DNA of 64,000 bases from Gibbula magus (lineage: Eukaryota; Mollusca; Gastropoda; Trochida; Trochidae): the NCBI GenBank assembly GCA_936450465.1, contig OW388289.1, forward strand, positions 72,290,420 to 72,354,419, given 5' to 3'. Positions 1-11,929 of the stretch are shown piece by piece; positions within the stretch are counted from its first letter, which is position 1; each line of letters opens with the position of its first letter. The translations under genes were made by a program, and so were the position numbers. The notes under the pieces were generated by a model that saw only the letters and a list, made by a program, of their open reading frames with translations, was not told where the DNA came from and searched no databases.

Positions 1-261
1 AATTTCAACAATTATTGGTGTTCATGTTCCCTCTGGGTTGTGGTGCATGAATCCTTGACGTAAAAGAGAGAATTTTTAAAATGTTAAAAAATAAAGTAAA
101 ATAGTAAATTGGTGGTATGACAATCTGCTACACCTCAGTTATCATCCCCCATCATGCTTCTCAACAGGAAGCACTGCCATCTTATTTTTTTCATGTTTAT
201 GATATCATGTTGATAAAATGTTGTGAAGATTTTACTTCACCAATATGCTTCTTTTAAAACA

Positions 262-462
262 TGAGGTCGAATAGCACAGTGGTTGCCATGTAGGGCTTTG
301 GAACCAGGTTTTGAGTTTGAATCCTAATTAGGCATCAGCAACTTCTTTTCCTGTAATGCCTGATGAAATAAATTGTGAATGCAATTTACCATTATTATCA
401 GTAATAAACCAATGGTTGCCTGTTCCAGCCAATGCTTGCAAGGCGTCAGTCACAACATATCT
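262..462 (+). repeat. Degenerate SINE copy (tRNA-headed family)
   Basis: An A-box-like AGCACAGTGGTTG near 270 is followed by a B-box-like GAGTTTGAATCC near 313. Further on, the body segment at about 408-452 (CAATGG, then TTCCAGCCAATGCTTGCAAGG) matches the body of intact copies at 34322 and 62145. The middle is too diverged to align by eye, so this is an old copy. Confidence 0.55.
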
Positions 463-688
463 GTCAACTATCTCCCTGCAATTACATTAAATGAGATGAA
501 TTTTAAGTCAGTGTGGTTTCACCCCAATGCATAGTCTTGAAAAGTGCATAAAATCACAAATCACCTCTTTTCACCTTCAATATAAGATAATGGTCGGAGA
601 CTGTGAATGAGTCTAGAAGTAAATAGCATCACTCACTATGATCTGTTGGAGAAGAATTCAAGTGACAGTACTGTTTTCCCTGTTTCAG

Positions 689-752
689 ACACAACAGATT
701 ATGGTGTACAAGCGACACAGTCTTTAGTCAGCTGAGATTGATTGCGGGTTTG
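689..752 (+). CDS. Candidate internal exon, unidentified
   Basis: Splice signals are strong on both sides: a pyrimidine tract ending CCCTGTTTCAG at 688 and a donor GTAAGTG starting at 753. One of three frames is open across all 64 bases. It takes one base from the upstream exon, encodes 21 residues beginning HNRLWCTSDT, and ends in phase 0. The other two frames contain stops. A 64-base open frame is weak evidence alone, so the call rests on the splice sites. It could equally be a non-coding exon or a chance pairing. It does not join in phase to the candidate exon at 35683, so any shared gene would need further exons not seen here. I do not recognise the peptide. Confidence 0.3.
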
Positions 753-3700
753 GTAAGTGTTAACAAATAACACAAAAGTTACTCTATATTTCAAAGTAAT
801 GGAGTGCTTTACGCAACCTTTGTTTCAGGCAAGGCGTATTTCGACTGTCTGGAGCTATGAATTCATCATTGTCAGTTTTTATTTATTTTGCAAAGAGTTT
901 TTGAAATTGTATATTATAATTTACAATTGTTTTAGGTTATTTTATGTCAGAAAGTAGTTAAAGATTTTATTTTGAATTTAATTTTAAGAATAGACCTATT
1001 TCTGAAAATCTTAAAACTATTGCTAAAAAAAAAAATTCAAGATACTTTTATTTTTAAATATCTGAAAATAAAGAAATAGATAGACTGACTTGATACCCAA
1101 TAATTGACTTATTCTTCACATATAATTCGAGATGGTATGAAATAATTCTTCACCACAAAACTGACCTGCTTCCTATCAGAAACACTTAATTGGAATATCT
1201 CTGCAAAACAGTGCAGCCATAGACACTCATTGATTTGTACCAGCAAGCTGCTCCGGTACGCTCTCCCGTATCTAAATAACTCCTTTTGTTTGGTATTGAT
1301 GTTTCTTGTGATGAATTATTTCTCATCCCCGACCCCTCCCGGTCAGTTGATTAGTCATTAAGTAATAGACCCCTGCTGGCCAGTTGACCGGGGATGACCA
1401 CTCGAAGGATTGTATCAAAACACTCGGACAATGCTTGCAAATTTGGCTGAGCTATTTCAAGTTGGATAAACATTAAGAGAGCGGGTAGTTGGTGTGATAT
1501 TCATAGAAAGGTAATGAACTGTTGGTAATTGAACATTATGTCTGGATTTAGAAGGTATCCTATTTCAGCCGCTGTGATCGATTGCACCGCTGACATCGGT
1601 GTACGTTTCGCTTTGTAACGTGCATCCTTGTACATTTCTGGACGTCATGTTACCTGCAATATGACCATGATTAATATGTGAAATAGAATCTTTGATCTTG
1701 TCCCCGCAACTGACAAAATGTACTTGTGGTCGACCATCGTTGTGGAACTAAGCCCTCAATTCTGAGGGTTTAAGAGTTTGCTCACTCATGCAACTTGCTA
1801 AATGATGTGATATTAATGTTGTTTTAATAGATTGATTTGAGCACGTTAACAAGGGATATAATAGAGATACTTATGGCTTTTTGTCTCCTGTATTGTAGGA
1901 TGAACATGACTCTATCTCTCTCATATAACCTTTAGTGTCACCAATTTGCCAATCTTACTCAGGAATGTACCAGAAAATTTATTCACAGCTTGAAGTTTTA
2001 AGGTATTTAACACATCCTTTCATTTTTGATAATGTTTGAATTTATTTTGTCATTTAGTGCTTGAATATTTTTTTATGATTTTAGTTATGATCAAGGAGAT
2101 TATCATAGAAAAAATCAGAACATTTCATAAAGAGACTTTAAATTGCCTAATATGTTTTTGAAGGATAGTTCTAAAATTTCCTTGAATTAAAAGCAATTCA
2201 TTTATATTTCAAATGATTATAGTTTATGCTTCATTATTGGCCCTTTGCGTTAAACAATATTTGAAATAATCTGAGCTATATGGCTACTTTCTTGTGCTGT
2301 TTACCGTTTAAATTGTTTAATTACTTATAAATTATTTTTTAACTGATCTTACTCAACGACAGAACTAGAGCATTGAAATAAAATGATAAAAGTTTTTATA
2401 TTGTTTGAGTTCAAAAACATATTTCAGGGACTAAATATGTTTAACTACTGCACCATTCCTGAACATGGGCCTATACAACTACATCTGTTTGACAAGATGA
2501 GGTCCGATTTCAGATCAATGGATTATTGACAGGTATACATTTCAATCTCCATGTATCTATCAGTCTGACCGGTGATTGTTTACATTGACCGCATGTAGTG
2601 ACCGACAGCTGTCGCTGACACCGTTTGCTCAAACTGCTGACCATTATCAAAATGACCAATACCCTGCCGATAGTCAATTAGAGTCCTCGTTTTGTTTTGA
2701 CTGCATGTTGAAATTGATCAGAGCTGTCAATCAAGCGGTGTTATCATGTATATTGCACACCTGGTTAATAATGACTCATTTCTGATTGGCTCCTCATGGC
2801 ATGAATAATTGATACACATGTTTAGTTAAACATCTCTCGTTACAAGAAATGGATTAAAGGTAATCTTAGATGACAAGTAATGTTTGCTTTCATCAATCAT
2901 GTTTTTAAGGTTATGATTAATAGCGACTTTTATTAACAATCAACAAGAGAAATATTAACTTATTTCACATGGCTATAAATAATGGTTGGATCATAATGTG
3001 AGTCAGTGACAGTGTCAAGACTTGCCGCGCTGTTTATATGACGTGTGAAATACAAGAAGATTGATATGTTGAATTTGTAAATAATATGCTTGTTATTATC
3101 TTAAAGAGATATCATATGATTTGCCATACTTCATTTGGTAAACATTTAAACATGTTTATTTTTGTAATGTTCAAGCTTTTGATGTACTTATCAACTATTT
3201 ATTTTTTTTACAGAAAAAAATTGACTGCAGGATTTTGATTGATGCTTGTTCTTGTTAGTTGAACCATTTGCAAGAGGTGTCAATATTTTATCAATTTAAG
3301 AAAAATGATATGAACAAAATATGAATTATCCTTAAACTCCAGATTAACATTTGAAAATAATGTATCAATTCAAAACTGAGTTTTTATTTGTGTGTGGATA
3401 AATCAAAAGGTTGAATAAAAATGATCTGATAATTTGTGGATTGATCAATCTTTATAGGTTAATTCAAGTGATATAAAACGTAAGATGAGTTCAAACTCAT
3501 ATCAGTATGAGTGAAAGTGTTGAAATCGTTACCCAAACCACCTAGCCCAATTAACCTCACATCATCTGATAGTACAGGTAAGAATGCCATGTTTGAAATA
3601 ACGTACAAATTGGTTAATGTTGAATTTGAACTCATGAACATTCTTCTTTCCAATTCCTGTATTTTTATAGTTATTTTACACCACTAGTAAGAGATTTAGT

Positions 3701-4540
3701 CAAATATCACAAATCTCCATGACAGTATTTCTGTTTCTAAGCTCATTTCTGGTTCAGTTTTCAAGTGACGTTTTTTACGTGGAATTGAGAATTTTTCTTG
3801 CTGCACATTGTCAGTGATTCTGAAAAAAGCTGAACAATATTAGCATCAACCAATTTCATCTTAGAGTTCTTTCTCATGTGCGAGTGCAGCCATTTCGCAT
3901 TATCTCTGAACAGTTCAGTGATTACTGCTGAAGGATGGCCAAATAGCTGTTCACAGCACCCTTACATTAGAGCATTGTTACAAGAACGTGAACATGAATA
4001 CTAAATTTCTTGCTTCTTTATTTTTGTGTTGACATCTTCGGCCATTCGTCTGTCACTTCCCGTTAAAATAAAACAAGGTCCCATCAATACTTAATACAGA
4101 AAAGTGAGAATTTGAAATTTGCTCTGATTTTTATCTTTGCCTTCAATCTCAGTGGTGTTAGACTGTATTGTGATCTCCTTGTTTCAATTTATCTTGAATT
4201 GCATGAATATTCAGAATTGTCCAAATTTGAAATTAGCTGCAATATTTATCTTTGCCTTAAATGTCATATGGTCTCGACTGATTAAATTATTTATTCTCTA
4301 TTAATTCTATCATTTCTTCATTTCTTTAATCCATCCTTAATCCAATCCATACTCAATATGAGATTCATATAATTTTGGATTTGTCTGACCCTCTTCTTTG
4401 ACCTCCATATCAACCTCATAAGTATACCTCATGTGCAGGTCGAAGTAATCCTAGAAATATGCAGAAAAGTAAGAAATGAAACTAATCTCTTATATATCTG
4501 CCATGAATTTCAACATTCGTAAACTTTCTCAGTCTCTTAA
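753..4540. other. AT-rich non-coding stretch
   Basis: No supported gene is seen. Short open frames at 2576-2785 and 3459-3653 have no convincing codon pattern or splice context. A good donor (CAG|GTAAGA at 3579/3580) has an acceptor-like site at 3458, but every frame between them is closed. If the exon at 689 is real, this is intron. Confidence 0.55.
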
Positions 4541-4815
4541 GCCCACACTTGGGTTTTACTGGTTCGAATCCTGCCAGGGGTTCGGCAACTTGGTCTGCTG
4601 TAGATAACTGTTCTATGTAATGTTTGGGTGCAATGCTACCCTGAATTTCAGCACAGTACCACCCATGGTTTGCAAGTTCCAGCCGATGCTCGCAGGTTTC
4701 ACCGCAATTCATAGCCACCATGGCGTTGCATTTTTTTCCTGCAATAAAACAAGCCGCTGTACCGTAAGTGAAATACTCTTAAAGCGGCATTAAACCCAAA
4801 CTCTCCTCATCTCAC
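4541..4815 (+). repeat. SINE copy, 5'-truncated
   Basis: The copy starts near the tRNA B box (GGTTCGAATCCTGCCAGGGG at 4561) and continues through the whole body (CGGCAACTT, GTAGATAACTGTTCT, GGTGCAATGCTACC, ACCACCCATGGTT, CCAGCCGATGCTCGCAGG) to the 3' signature AAAGCGGCATTAAACCC and CTC-rich tail. The short open frame on the opposite strand is a shadow of this element. Confidence 0.85.
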
Positions 4816-4870
4816 CACAGGTTTCACTGCAATACATTACCTCTGTGGTGTTGCTGCCTTTCCCCCTGCA
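4816..4870 (+). repeat. Second SINE body fragment abutting the first
   Basis: Immediately after the tail of the preceding copy the body segment CAGGTTTCACTGCAATACAT reappears and continues to TCCCCCTGCA. This is an adjacent fragment from a second insertion or a tandem duplication of the element. Confidence 0.65.
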
Positions 4871-5966
4871 TTCATATTGTTCACAATGTTGTTATTGAAA
4901 AGAGGCATTGAGCTGAGAATTATCTCACCTTTATTTCAATATCCTTTTTAGAGAAAGAATTTTCTCCACAATTGTTTCACAAATATTGTAAATTCCTTTG
5001 GAATGTTGCTTTAACAGATTTTATGTAAATCAAGCTTTTATGAAAATTACTAAGTGTCATGAGAGATAAATGTGGTCTTATTTGAACTTGTAGAATAAAA
5101 TTGAAATTGAAAAATATAATATTTCATAAATATTTTATTTATTTATTTCGGAGTTGATTTATTGATGTATATTTTGAAACATTTCCTTTGATAAGAAGTA
5201 TATTTTATGCACTTTTCGTGACTTTTAATGTATATATTGACATTTGTGAATAAACCGGCTAAATTGCTCTTGGGAATTTGAGAAGCAAATTTGATGAAAA
5301 AGCAATCAGCTCTCACGAGAAAGTTTCTATGGCAATAAATGTAATCAGTTTCATACTCGATCTAGAAAAACTTGACATCTCACAAGCAGGAATAGGTTAG
5401 AGTAGACGAAAAACTCTGCAATTCCCATGCTTTCCTTATGAAGAATTCAGTCACAATTCCAAAAGTTCCTTGACAGGAACTTCTTAAGTTCAAATGTCTT
5501 TTAAAAATATTGTATTTTTAAGAGTTATCATAAATATCTTATGATAAAACTTATAACTAAGAAGTTAAGTTAATATTGAAGAATTTTGGTTATTTTGAAA
5601 TTTTCTCAAGAAAAATCAAATATTGACATTTTCCCTCGCACCAAATTTTAAAAATTCTCTTTTCTACAAATGCCACATTTTCTTTAACCCTAAATTTTCC
5701 AAGTTTTCAGTATCTTTCCCAACAACTTTCAACATTATCATATCATATCATATTCGTAGTATGATATCAAATATCCTTTACCCCTTTACCTGCTTAATTA
5801 GTTCTTACATAACCATTCTTGATGGCTGACTTTCAACAAATCAACAAAGCAAATAAACTGGGTTCGATCAGAGAGTTACACATGGCTAAGCAAACTATTT
5901 CAGATTAACCCTCGATGTACAGGTCTTGAAAATTCATTGACCAATCCTGAATCATGTGAATGGGTT
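4871..5966. other. AT-rich non-coding stretch
   Basis: Nothing gene-like is seen. An imperfect AT palindrome (ATATCATATCATATT and AGTATGATAT, about 5740-5768) is the only structure noted, and in such AT-rich sequence it is weak. Confidence 0.5.
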
Positions 5967-6000
5967 GTTCCCTGTAAATTTACCATCCAGAATGGTTTGG
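5967..6000 (+). repeat. Copy of a dispersed short core repeat
   Basis: GTTCCCTGTAAATT followed by CCAGAATGGTTTGG matches a core that recurs near 23605, 24435, 58074, 61797, 62046 and 62626 (roughly RATTCCTRTAAATTGGCC, then ACTCAGAA and GGTTTGAC). Confidence 0.4.
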
Positions 6001-7410
6001 AAATTAATTCAGCATGTAAGTGTTAAACAGGGTCTCATGATTCCCAAATAAATTCTAAAATAAATGTTAAGATGGCTGTAGGGGAGCACTGTACACATAT
6101 GGTCACGTAGCTCCAGTGATATATGTCCTCCGGAGGAACATAACCCATGATATAATAGTCTGCTCCTCAAAGTGGCAGGCAACATTTCCCCCCACAGTCT
6201 GTCTGTCTAGGGGCCGGGCTCCGAGGGGACTTGCTGAGGTGGTCAATACATGGAGATATACGAGCGTAGATGCCCCGTGTGACCCTCCACTGACAAACTT
6301 GCACTAACTTTCATGTTCAGGGTGTAAACTTGAATATAAGGCAGGCTTGCTGCCAAATGCATGATTTTATGTGAAACTTGGTTGACAATAAAGTTCCTCC
6401 TTCCACTTGCAGAATCTGTTGTAGGCGTCCTGCTGTATGTATGATGGTTTGTGTTCATAGTTGTGCAAACTGTAGATGCTAGTTGGTGGCAAACTTATTC
6501 TATGATGCACTGACTTTTGGTGTTGATGGTGATAAAGTTTTCATGGTTTTATGAAGTGTTGAATCCAGATGATTTAAGATGTCAATTGTATGATCTCTGT
6601 ATGACCTAGTAGCACTAAACTCAAGTGTGTGATCTCTTGGTCATGGCTAAGGACATTCATTGTTGCTGGTACGCATGGAGACTCGAGGATAGATAGATAG
6701 ATGTCTGGTGTTGACCAACTTGCACTTAAGTCTTGAACTACCAGTGCTCTATGTCCTTGTGCTCACAAGTGGAACCAGAACTTATTGTAGACCTGCTTTT
6801 GAATGTAAGACTTTATGGCTATAGTCATGGATGTCCAAGAGGTTAATGCACTTTGCTTGTACAAATTGTATATAGTGTTGGTCATGTCAAGTGTATGGTC
6901 ATGGCCATGGCAATTGTGAGACAATGTCTAAGAAATATTTTGGATGCACAGTGCCAAATAACTTAATGGAACCAGTGATCCTTTATTCCAAATGCTTCCA
7001 GAAGATGATTTAGTCCTGCAAAATTATGTCCTTGTCCTTCAAACCATGTTTCATGAGGCCTCTGAAATAGTTAATCTACTTTCCAGTCAATCTTTAGTTC
7101 ATATGTTGAAACTGTCTGTGCTGTCTAATGCATAACCATTGAAACTTTATCTGCCCGCTGCTGACAAACTTGACATGTCATCTCTCTGACTAAAATATTT
7201 CCAAAACTGAATCAGTCTATGAACTCCCAATCCTTCCATTGAGTCTGGACTTGATCAATCTGTCCTGTTCACTTCTTCCTCTGTGTCACATGTGTCGGCA
7301 CCGATTTGTTCTGACATTTATCACAAGCTAATCACGGTAGACTGGGCAGTCCATCACAGTAGTCTACCGAGTCTTCAGGGTCTCCTTTCTGGTCTGGATG
7401 TGTGGAATAT
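6001..7410. other. Non-coding stretch, possibly very degenerate tandem repeats
   Basis: No gene is supported. Phrases such as ACAAACTTGCACTA (6293), CCAACTTGCACTTA (6713) and ACAAACTTGACATG (7165) recur at roughly 430-base spacing, and the sequence before the first two is also similar. This hints at an old repeat of about 430 bp, seen only by eye. Confidence 0.35.
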
Positions 7411-7560
7411 ACAAGGAGGTATTGTGTAGTCTCTCATGGGCAATTAGAAGTTATCTCTGTCTAATGTTTCTGTATTGTTTCATACAAGAAGGTATTGTCG
7501 GGCTTCTCATGAGGAACTAGAAGTTATTTTATCCTAATATTTCAGATGATGAAGATGTAC
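7411..7560 (+). repeat. Two-copy tandem duplication, about 73 bp
   Basis: ACAAGGAGGTATTGT at 7411 recurs as ACAAGAAGGTATTGT at 7484. Both are followed by CTCATG and then AATTAGAAGTTAT or AACTAGAAGTTAT. Confidence 0.6.
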
Positions 7561-7592
7561 ATATAGAGGAAGTTTTCTCATCATAATAAGTA

Positions 7593-7813
7593 GGAGGTGG
7601 TATAGTGCACTTATCAATGTGTTCGCTCTGGTTGAAGAGGTCTGGGGTTTGAATCCCATCAGAATGGTAGTTTCAGCTGATGTTCACATGTTTCAACACA
7701 ATGCATAACCACAATGGTGCTGCAGGCTTTTTCCCTGAAATAAAACCAGCAGTCTAATATGTAAATGAAATACTCATGAAAGCAACATTTAACCCAAAAT
7801 CACCTGACTTCAT
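7593..7813 (+). repeat. Diverged SINE copy with internal deletion
   Basis: The head shows GGTATAGTGCACTTA (A-box region) and GGGGTTTGAATCCCATCAG (B box). It jumps to the distal body (TTTCAACACAATGCATAACC, GCAGGCTTTTTCCCTG) and ends GAAAGCAACATTTAACCC. The central body found in full-length copies is missing. Confidence 0.75.
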
Positions 7814-8276
7814 TTCTATATGTAGGAGACATCAAGCATCCAGTGTCCTAGAGCAGTATTCAGTGCGATGTTATTGTTCTCATAGTTCTGAATGCCAAGC
7901 AAGTAAGATACTTCTCCACTCTTTAGATGTCTTTTGGTAATTTAACAACAGGGATGCAAACCTCGAACTTTCAGGCCAAGAATTACAGTCTGCCATGAAG
8001 TCACAGGATCCATGGCTCACTGCCATGTCGCAAGCACTTAACCACATGCACACAACAATATCTATTATGTGAGCTGTAACGGTTCCGTCCCCTGCAACTA
8101 GCAGTGATTTCCTCAATCCATTTACTTAATAATGTTGTCTACCATTGACATCTTCCCCCTGCAGTGACTCCACAGACAATTGGCTCATGTGGTGTCCGGG
8201 GCTCTAATCTGTGTTGATCATCTAGAGCGGCCATTAGAGTCATGTTGGACCTGGTCAATCTGTCTGGCTCTACCTG

Positions 8277-9060
8277 CTGATGTCTAGTCACCTGCATCAT
8301 TACCTACCTCCACCGCCTGGGAATAGATCCACCATCTATATAGAGGCTTTTTATGTCCAAAATCAGATGTCTGACAAAGAGTTTGTCCAATGTTCTAGAG
8401 ATTTTTATGTTGTATACATAGAGCTAAAAATTTGCCCCTTCCAGTTGTGTCATGAAGACCTGGGAATAGGTCCGCCGTCTATATGGAGATTTTTATGTCC
8501 AAAATCAGATGTTTGCCAAAGAATTTGTCGAATATATTCTAGAGATTTTTTCATTTTATATTGAGCTAAAAATCTGCTACTTCCACTTGTGTCATGAAGA
8601 CCTTGGAATAGATCCAAGAATCTATATGTAGGAATGTAGGAAGCATGATCGAGAGACAGAGATTGTTAGTTGTCCAAGAAATTATATGTTGGATATTGCA
8701 TGTTGGCTCAAGCAAGGAGAGTTTGTAAAATATTCTAAAGATTTTATATCTACTTCCACGAGCTTCGTGACATGCTGTTAACAGATGTGCAAAACAATAT
8801 GTAGGATGCATTGCAACTAGAGAGATAGATTGAGAGAGATTGTTAATGGTCCATGAGAGAAATCAGATGTTGGTCAAAGGACGTAGAGTTAAATCAAATA
8901 TTCTAGAGATTTTTCTCTGCTTCCATCTGTGTCTTTATGGGCTGTTGATAGATCTGTTAATCTATATTTCATATGCATGGGTCTTGAGAGAGAGCTTCTT
9001 TATTTGCCCAGAGATTGACATGTTTATATAATATAGATCTTAAAATCTCCTGCTTCTATC
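8277..9060 (+). repeat. Degenerate tandem repeat, basic period about 143 bp
   Basis: GGAATAGATCC or GGAATAGGTCC occurs at 8320, 8463 and 8605. The shared unit also contains CCAAAATCAGATGT, TCTAGAGATTTTT, GAGCTAAAAAT and CTTCCA with TGTGTCATGAAGACC. Later copies (to about 9060) are more diverged and carry GAGAGATTGTTA insertions. The open frame at 8280-8564 lies entirely in the repeat and is not treated as a gene. Confidence 0.75.
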
Positions 9061-10455
9061 TGTGTCATTATCTACCTATATGATGGTTGCTTCGATCTAT
9101 TGGGTGTGTGTCATTTGAGTTGTTTGGGTATCCGGGAGAATATTATGGCAGATATTTATACAAAGAGAATTTCTCTGGTAGAAAGGTTATCTCGGGTAGA
9201 TACAGGAATCAAAATGATTGATTCACCTACATGACATTTGTTTTTATCCAAGTGAACAAAGGCCAACCTTTTGAAACAATGATACTCAAATACCACTTTT
9301 GGAAGATAACCATTTGTAACTTGGCACAAGTACCGGTAAGAGAAAAATTACAGAAAACCTAAGGATCTGATGTTCTGAAGGATTAATGATTCTTTTAAAC
9401 CTCTTTGTAACAAAACAAGATATATGAATCTTGGTAGCTCGTTACATATACAGAGATATCCACATCTTGCACACAAACAATTTTTTTCCATGAACACATT
9501 AGATTGAAACAAACCATGCGATGTCTGTGTGCAGTGTCGAGAGCTTCAGAATTTATCCCTGATGAACTTTGAGTAAAAACCAGGTCTACATATCAGTAAA
9601 AATGGATTTTTTACTAACAATTGTTGATAAATAGGATAGCTTAAAAAACTCTCCCTCTGACATGGTTTAACACAACAGACAATACCAAGCGTGAGATTCC
9701 TGCCGTCTATCCTCATATCATTTTGTCTATATCCCCCAGTGAACTGGTAGTCTGAGCCAGATCGTGAAGAGCGAATAGTTATCTATTACTCTTCACGTCC
9801 GTAAGTCACAAACCTACAGTCCCTCAGCACCCTGAAATCAAAGATATAGCAGCTATTCATCTCTGTCTATCTCTCACCTTATCGTCCATCACTGATCAGG
9901 ACATGGCCCAGCTCTGATAGGTGTTCACTGCTCTGTCTGTCTGCGCTGCGATTAACTAAAGAATTTTGTTAGAAAAAAATATTATTGGCAAATGGCTTTT
10001 GGTACCCTAAAAGTTAATGGTTTAAATTTTTGGATTGGTGTTGATATTATTTTTAGAGCTACTTAAAACAACATTAACCTTTTTACATGCCAAATTTATG
10101 ATTATATGAATAATAATACAGGGTTTGCCATGGACTAAGGTTATATAAAGTTTTAATTGACGATTTATTGGAATCACATCTTGTTATGAAGACTCTCCAG
10201 AAATACTGTTAGTACACACAAGCAACATAAGGATTAGTTTGTTTTTCTTATATGCTTTATCCTTTCAAGACATTTTTTGAATGCTAAAAATTTTATGATA
10301 GCAGTCTAGACTTAACATTAGTGGAGCTGCCAAGACTATTTTGATACTTTGTGGTGACATATTTAGTTAATCTGTTATGTGCACAATATCAACTGATCTT
10401 GACTTGGAACACCTGTGCCTCTTGTGAGTCTCAATCTGAGGCTCCTAACCAATGG
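9061..10455. other. Non-coding stretch with one short hairpin
   Basis: No gene is supported. A modestly GC-richer patch at about 9690-9960 contains an inverted repeat, GTGAAGAG (9764-9771) and CTCTTCAC (9789-9796), with a second inner pair AATAG/CTATT. The patch could be a regulatory element, but nothing in the sequence proves it. Confidence 0.4.
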
Positions 10456-10527
10456 GTGAGTTAGTACAGTGGGACTTGCGCTCATCATGTCAAGGGGTTT
10501 GAGGTTCAAATGTAGTCTATCATCCTG
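10456..10527 (+). repeat. Possible tRNA-like SINE head, degenerate
   Basis: AGTTAGTACAGTGGGAC resembles an A box and GAGGTTCAAATG a B box, about 40 bases apart as in the SINE heads elsewhere. No body is recognisable downstream. Confidence 0.3.
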
Positions 10528-10530
10528 ACA

Positions 10531-10557
10531 TCCCCCCCCTCCCCCCCCTCCCCCCCA
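10531..10557. repeat. C-rich tract (three C runs of 7-8)
   Basis: Runs of C separated by single T residues. The opposite strand is a run of G tracts with G-quadruplex potential. Confidence 0.8.
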
Positions 10558-10726
10558 GTTTTAAGAGCCTTGGGAAGGTACAAGGTAACAAAGTTCAGAG
10601 GATCCTTAATTATTCTATTTTAAAAAAAAATTCAAAATGGAAATTTTAAAAAATTAATTTCACTGAATTAATTCCAAGTCTAGAACAAATGCTGCTCCAG
10701 AGGTTTCAAATTTTTCAAAAGATTTT

Positions 10727-11019
10727 TACATAAGAATAGGGGGCGGGATATCGCAGTGGTTAGCCCGTTCGGCTTCGGATCAAGAGGTCTGAGGTTTGAA
10801 TCCCGCCAGGGGCACAGCAACTTTGTCTGCAGTAGTGCAGTACCACCCATGGTTTGCTAGTTCCAGCCAATGCTTGCAGGTTTCACCGCAATGCATTGCA
10901 ACATGGCGTTGAGGGTTTTCTCCCTGCCATAATACTAGCAGCCGCGATATAAGTGAAATACTCTTGAAAGCGGCGTTAAACCCCAACTCACCTCACCTCA
11001 CCTCACCTACATAAGAATA
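10727..11019 (+). mobile_element. SINE insertion with exact 12-bp target-site duplication
   Basis: TACATAAGAATA at 10727-10738 is repeated exactly at 11008-11019. Between them lies a SINE: GGGGGCGGGATATCGCAGTGG with A box, CTTCGGATCAAGAGG, B box GGTTTGAATCCC, GCAACTTTGTCTGCAG, then a body with about 60 bases deleted relative to the 34322 and 62145 copies. It closes with GAAAGCGGCGTTAAACCCC and CACCT repeats. The anticodon-loop region CTTCGGATCA resembles tRNA-Arg(UCG), as remembered. The sharp duplication argues for a fairly young insertion. The short open frame on the other strand is a by-product. Confidence 0.93.
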
Positions 11020-11572
11020 TCAATTTTCAACAAAAGTTTGGGAATAAGCGGGATTTTTTACATGTACATGTAAGCAAAACGTATACAAAAATTCAAACAT
11101 TTGCCAGTCCAGAGCAAAAGTTACCAGGCTAATGGTTGTTTGGCAGTATTTCTACCTGTATTTCTACCTGTGGTAATATGCAATATGCTATAAGTATACA
11201 TGTATTATATAGTATAAGGGAAACAGCCTTGAGGGTGCAGACTAAATTAATGCATTGGTTGTCATGTTTTGAATAGTCAAGAGCAGTTAGAAGCTTGTCA
11301 CAAGTTTATCCACAGTATTAAGCAATGTAAAGGTTCATAAGTTACTATTTCTGCATCTATTTCCTGTCACTGTTTCAGTTATTCATACCATCATGTCAGT
11401 CTATAGGACACTATCTACTCCCCCCAGGGATACTGGCTGAATTCTGTTCAAAAAGGTTCCTTCAAGTTACCATACTTCTTTGAATAGATGCCAGGTTCTG
11501 AATTAAAGCCGTGGTCTTGAATAGATGCCCGTGGTATGTCTGTTTGAAAAAAAATTGACGCCATGTCTCAAT
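11020..11572. other. Unique AT-rich sequence
   Basis: No gene or repeat is recognised. Confidence 0.5.
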
Positions 11573-11646
11573 TAAACACATACTCTTGAAAGCGACATTA
11601 AATCCCAATTCCCCTCACCTCACCTCACCTCACCTCACCTCACCTC
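11573..11646 (+). repeat. SINE 3'-end fragment with expanded CACCT tail
   Basis: CATACTCTTGAAAGCGACAT and TTAAATCCCAATTC are followed by a run of CTCACCT-type units. Only the last 75 or so bases of the element are present, which fits 5' truncation during reverse transcription. Confidence 0.75.
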
Positions 11647-11929
11647 GATTTAACACTGGGTAATAAGATGAGCCAGATGATATAATGAATATATTTTCAC
11701 ATATGCCTCTTACAGAAGATATTATTCACGTTCAATCATGAATAAAATCTTACCAAAACAAATTAATAAATGAGAAAGTTTATCATGATTGCATTTCTAT
11801 ACATATGTTAATTGGTTGATTTATATTGCCAAAACATTAAAAGACGCCAGGTCTCAAATAGAAAGAGGTCTGAAACATTGGTCATCTATTCAAGGAAATA
11901 CAGTATTTGTCTAGACAAAGTTATCTTGG

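Noticed and set aside
3459..3579. Exon between acceptor-like ATAG and donor CAG|GTAAGA
   Set aside because: All three frames contain stops, and the acceptor is poor.
5735..5770. AT palindrome as a hairpin element
   Set aside because: Imperfect, and unremarkable in AT-rich sequence.
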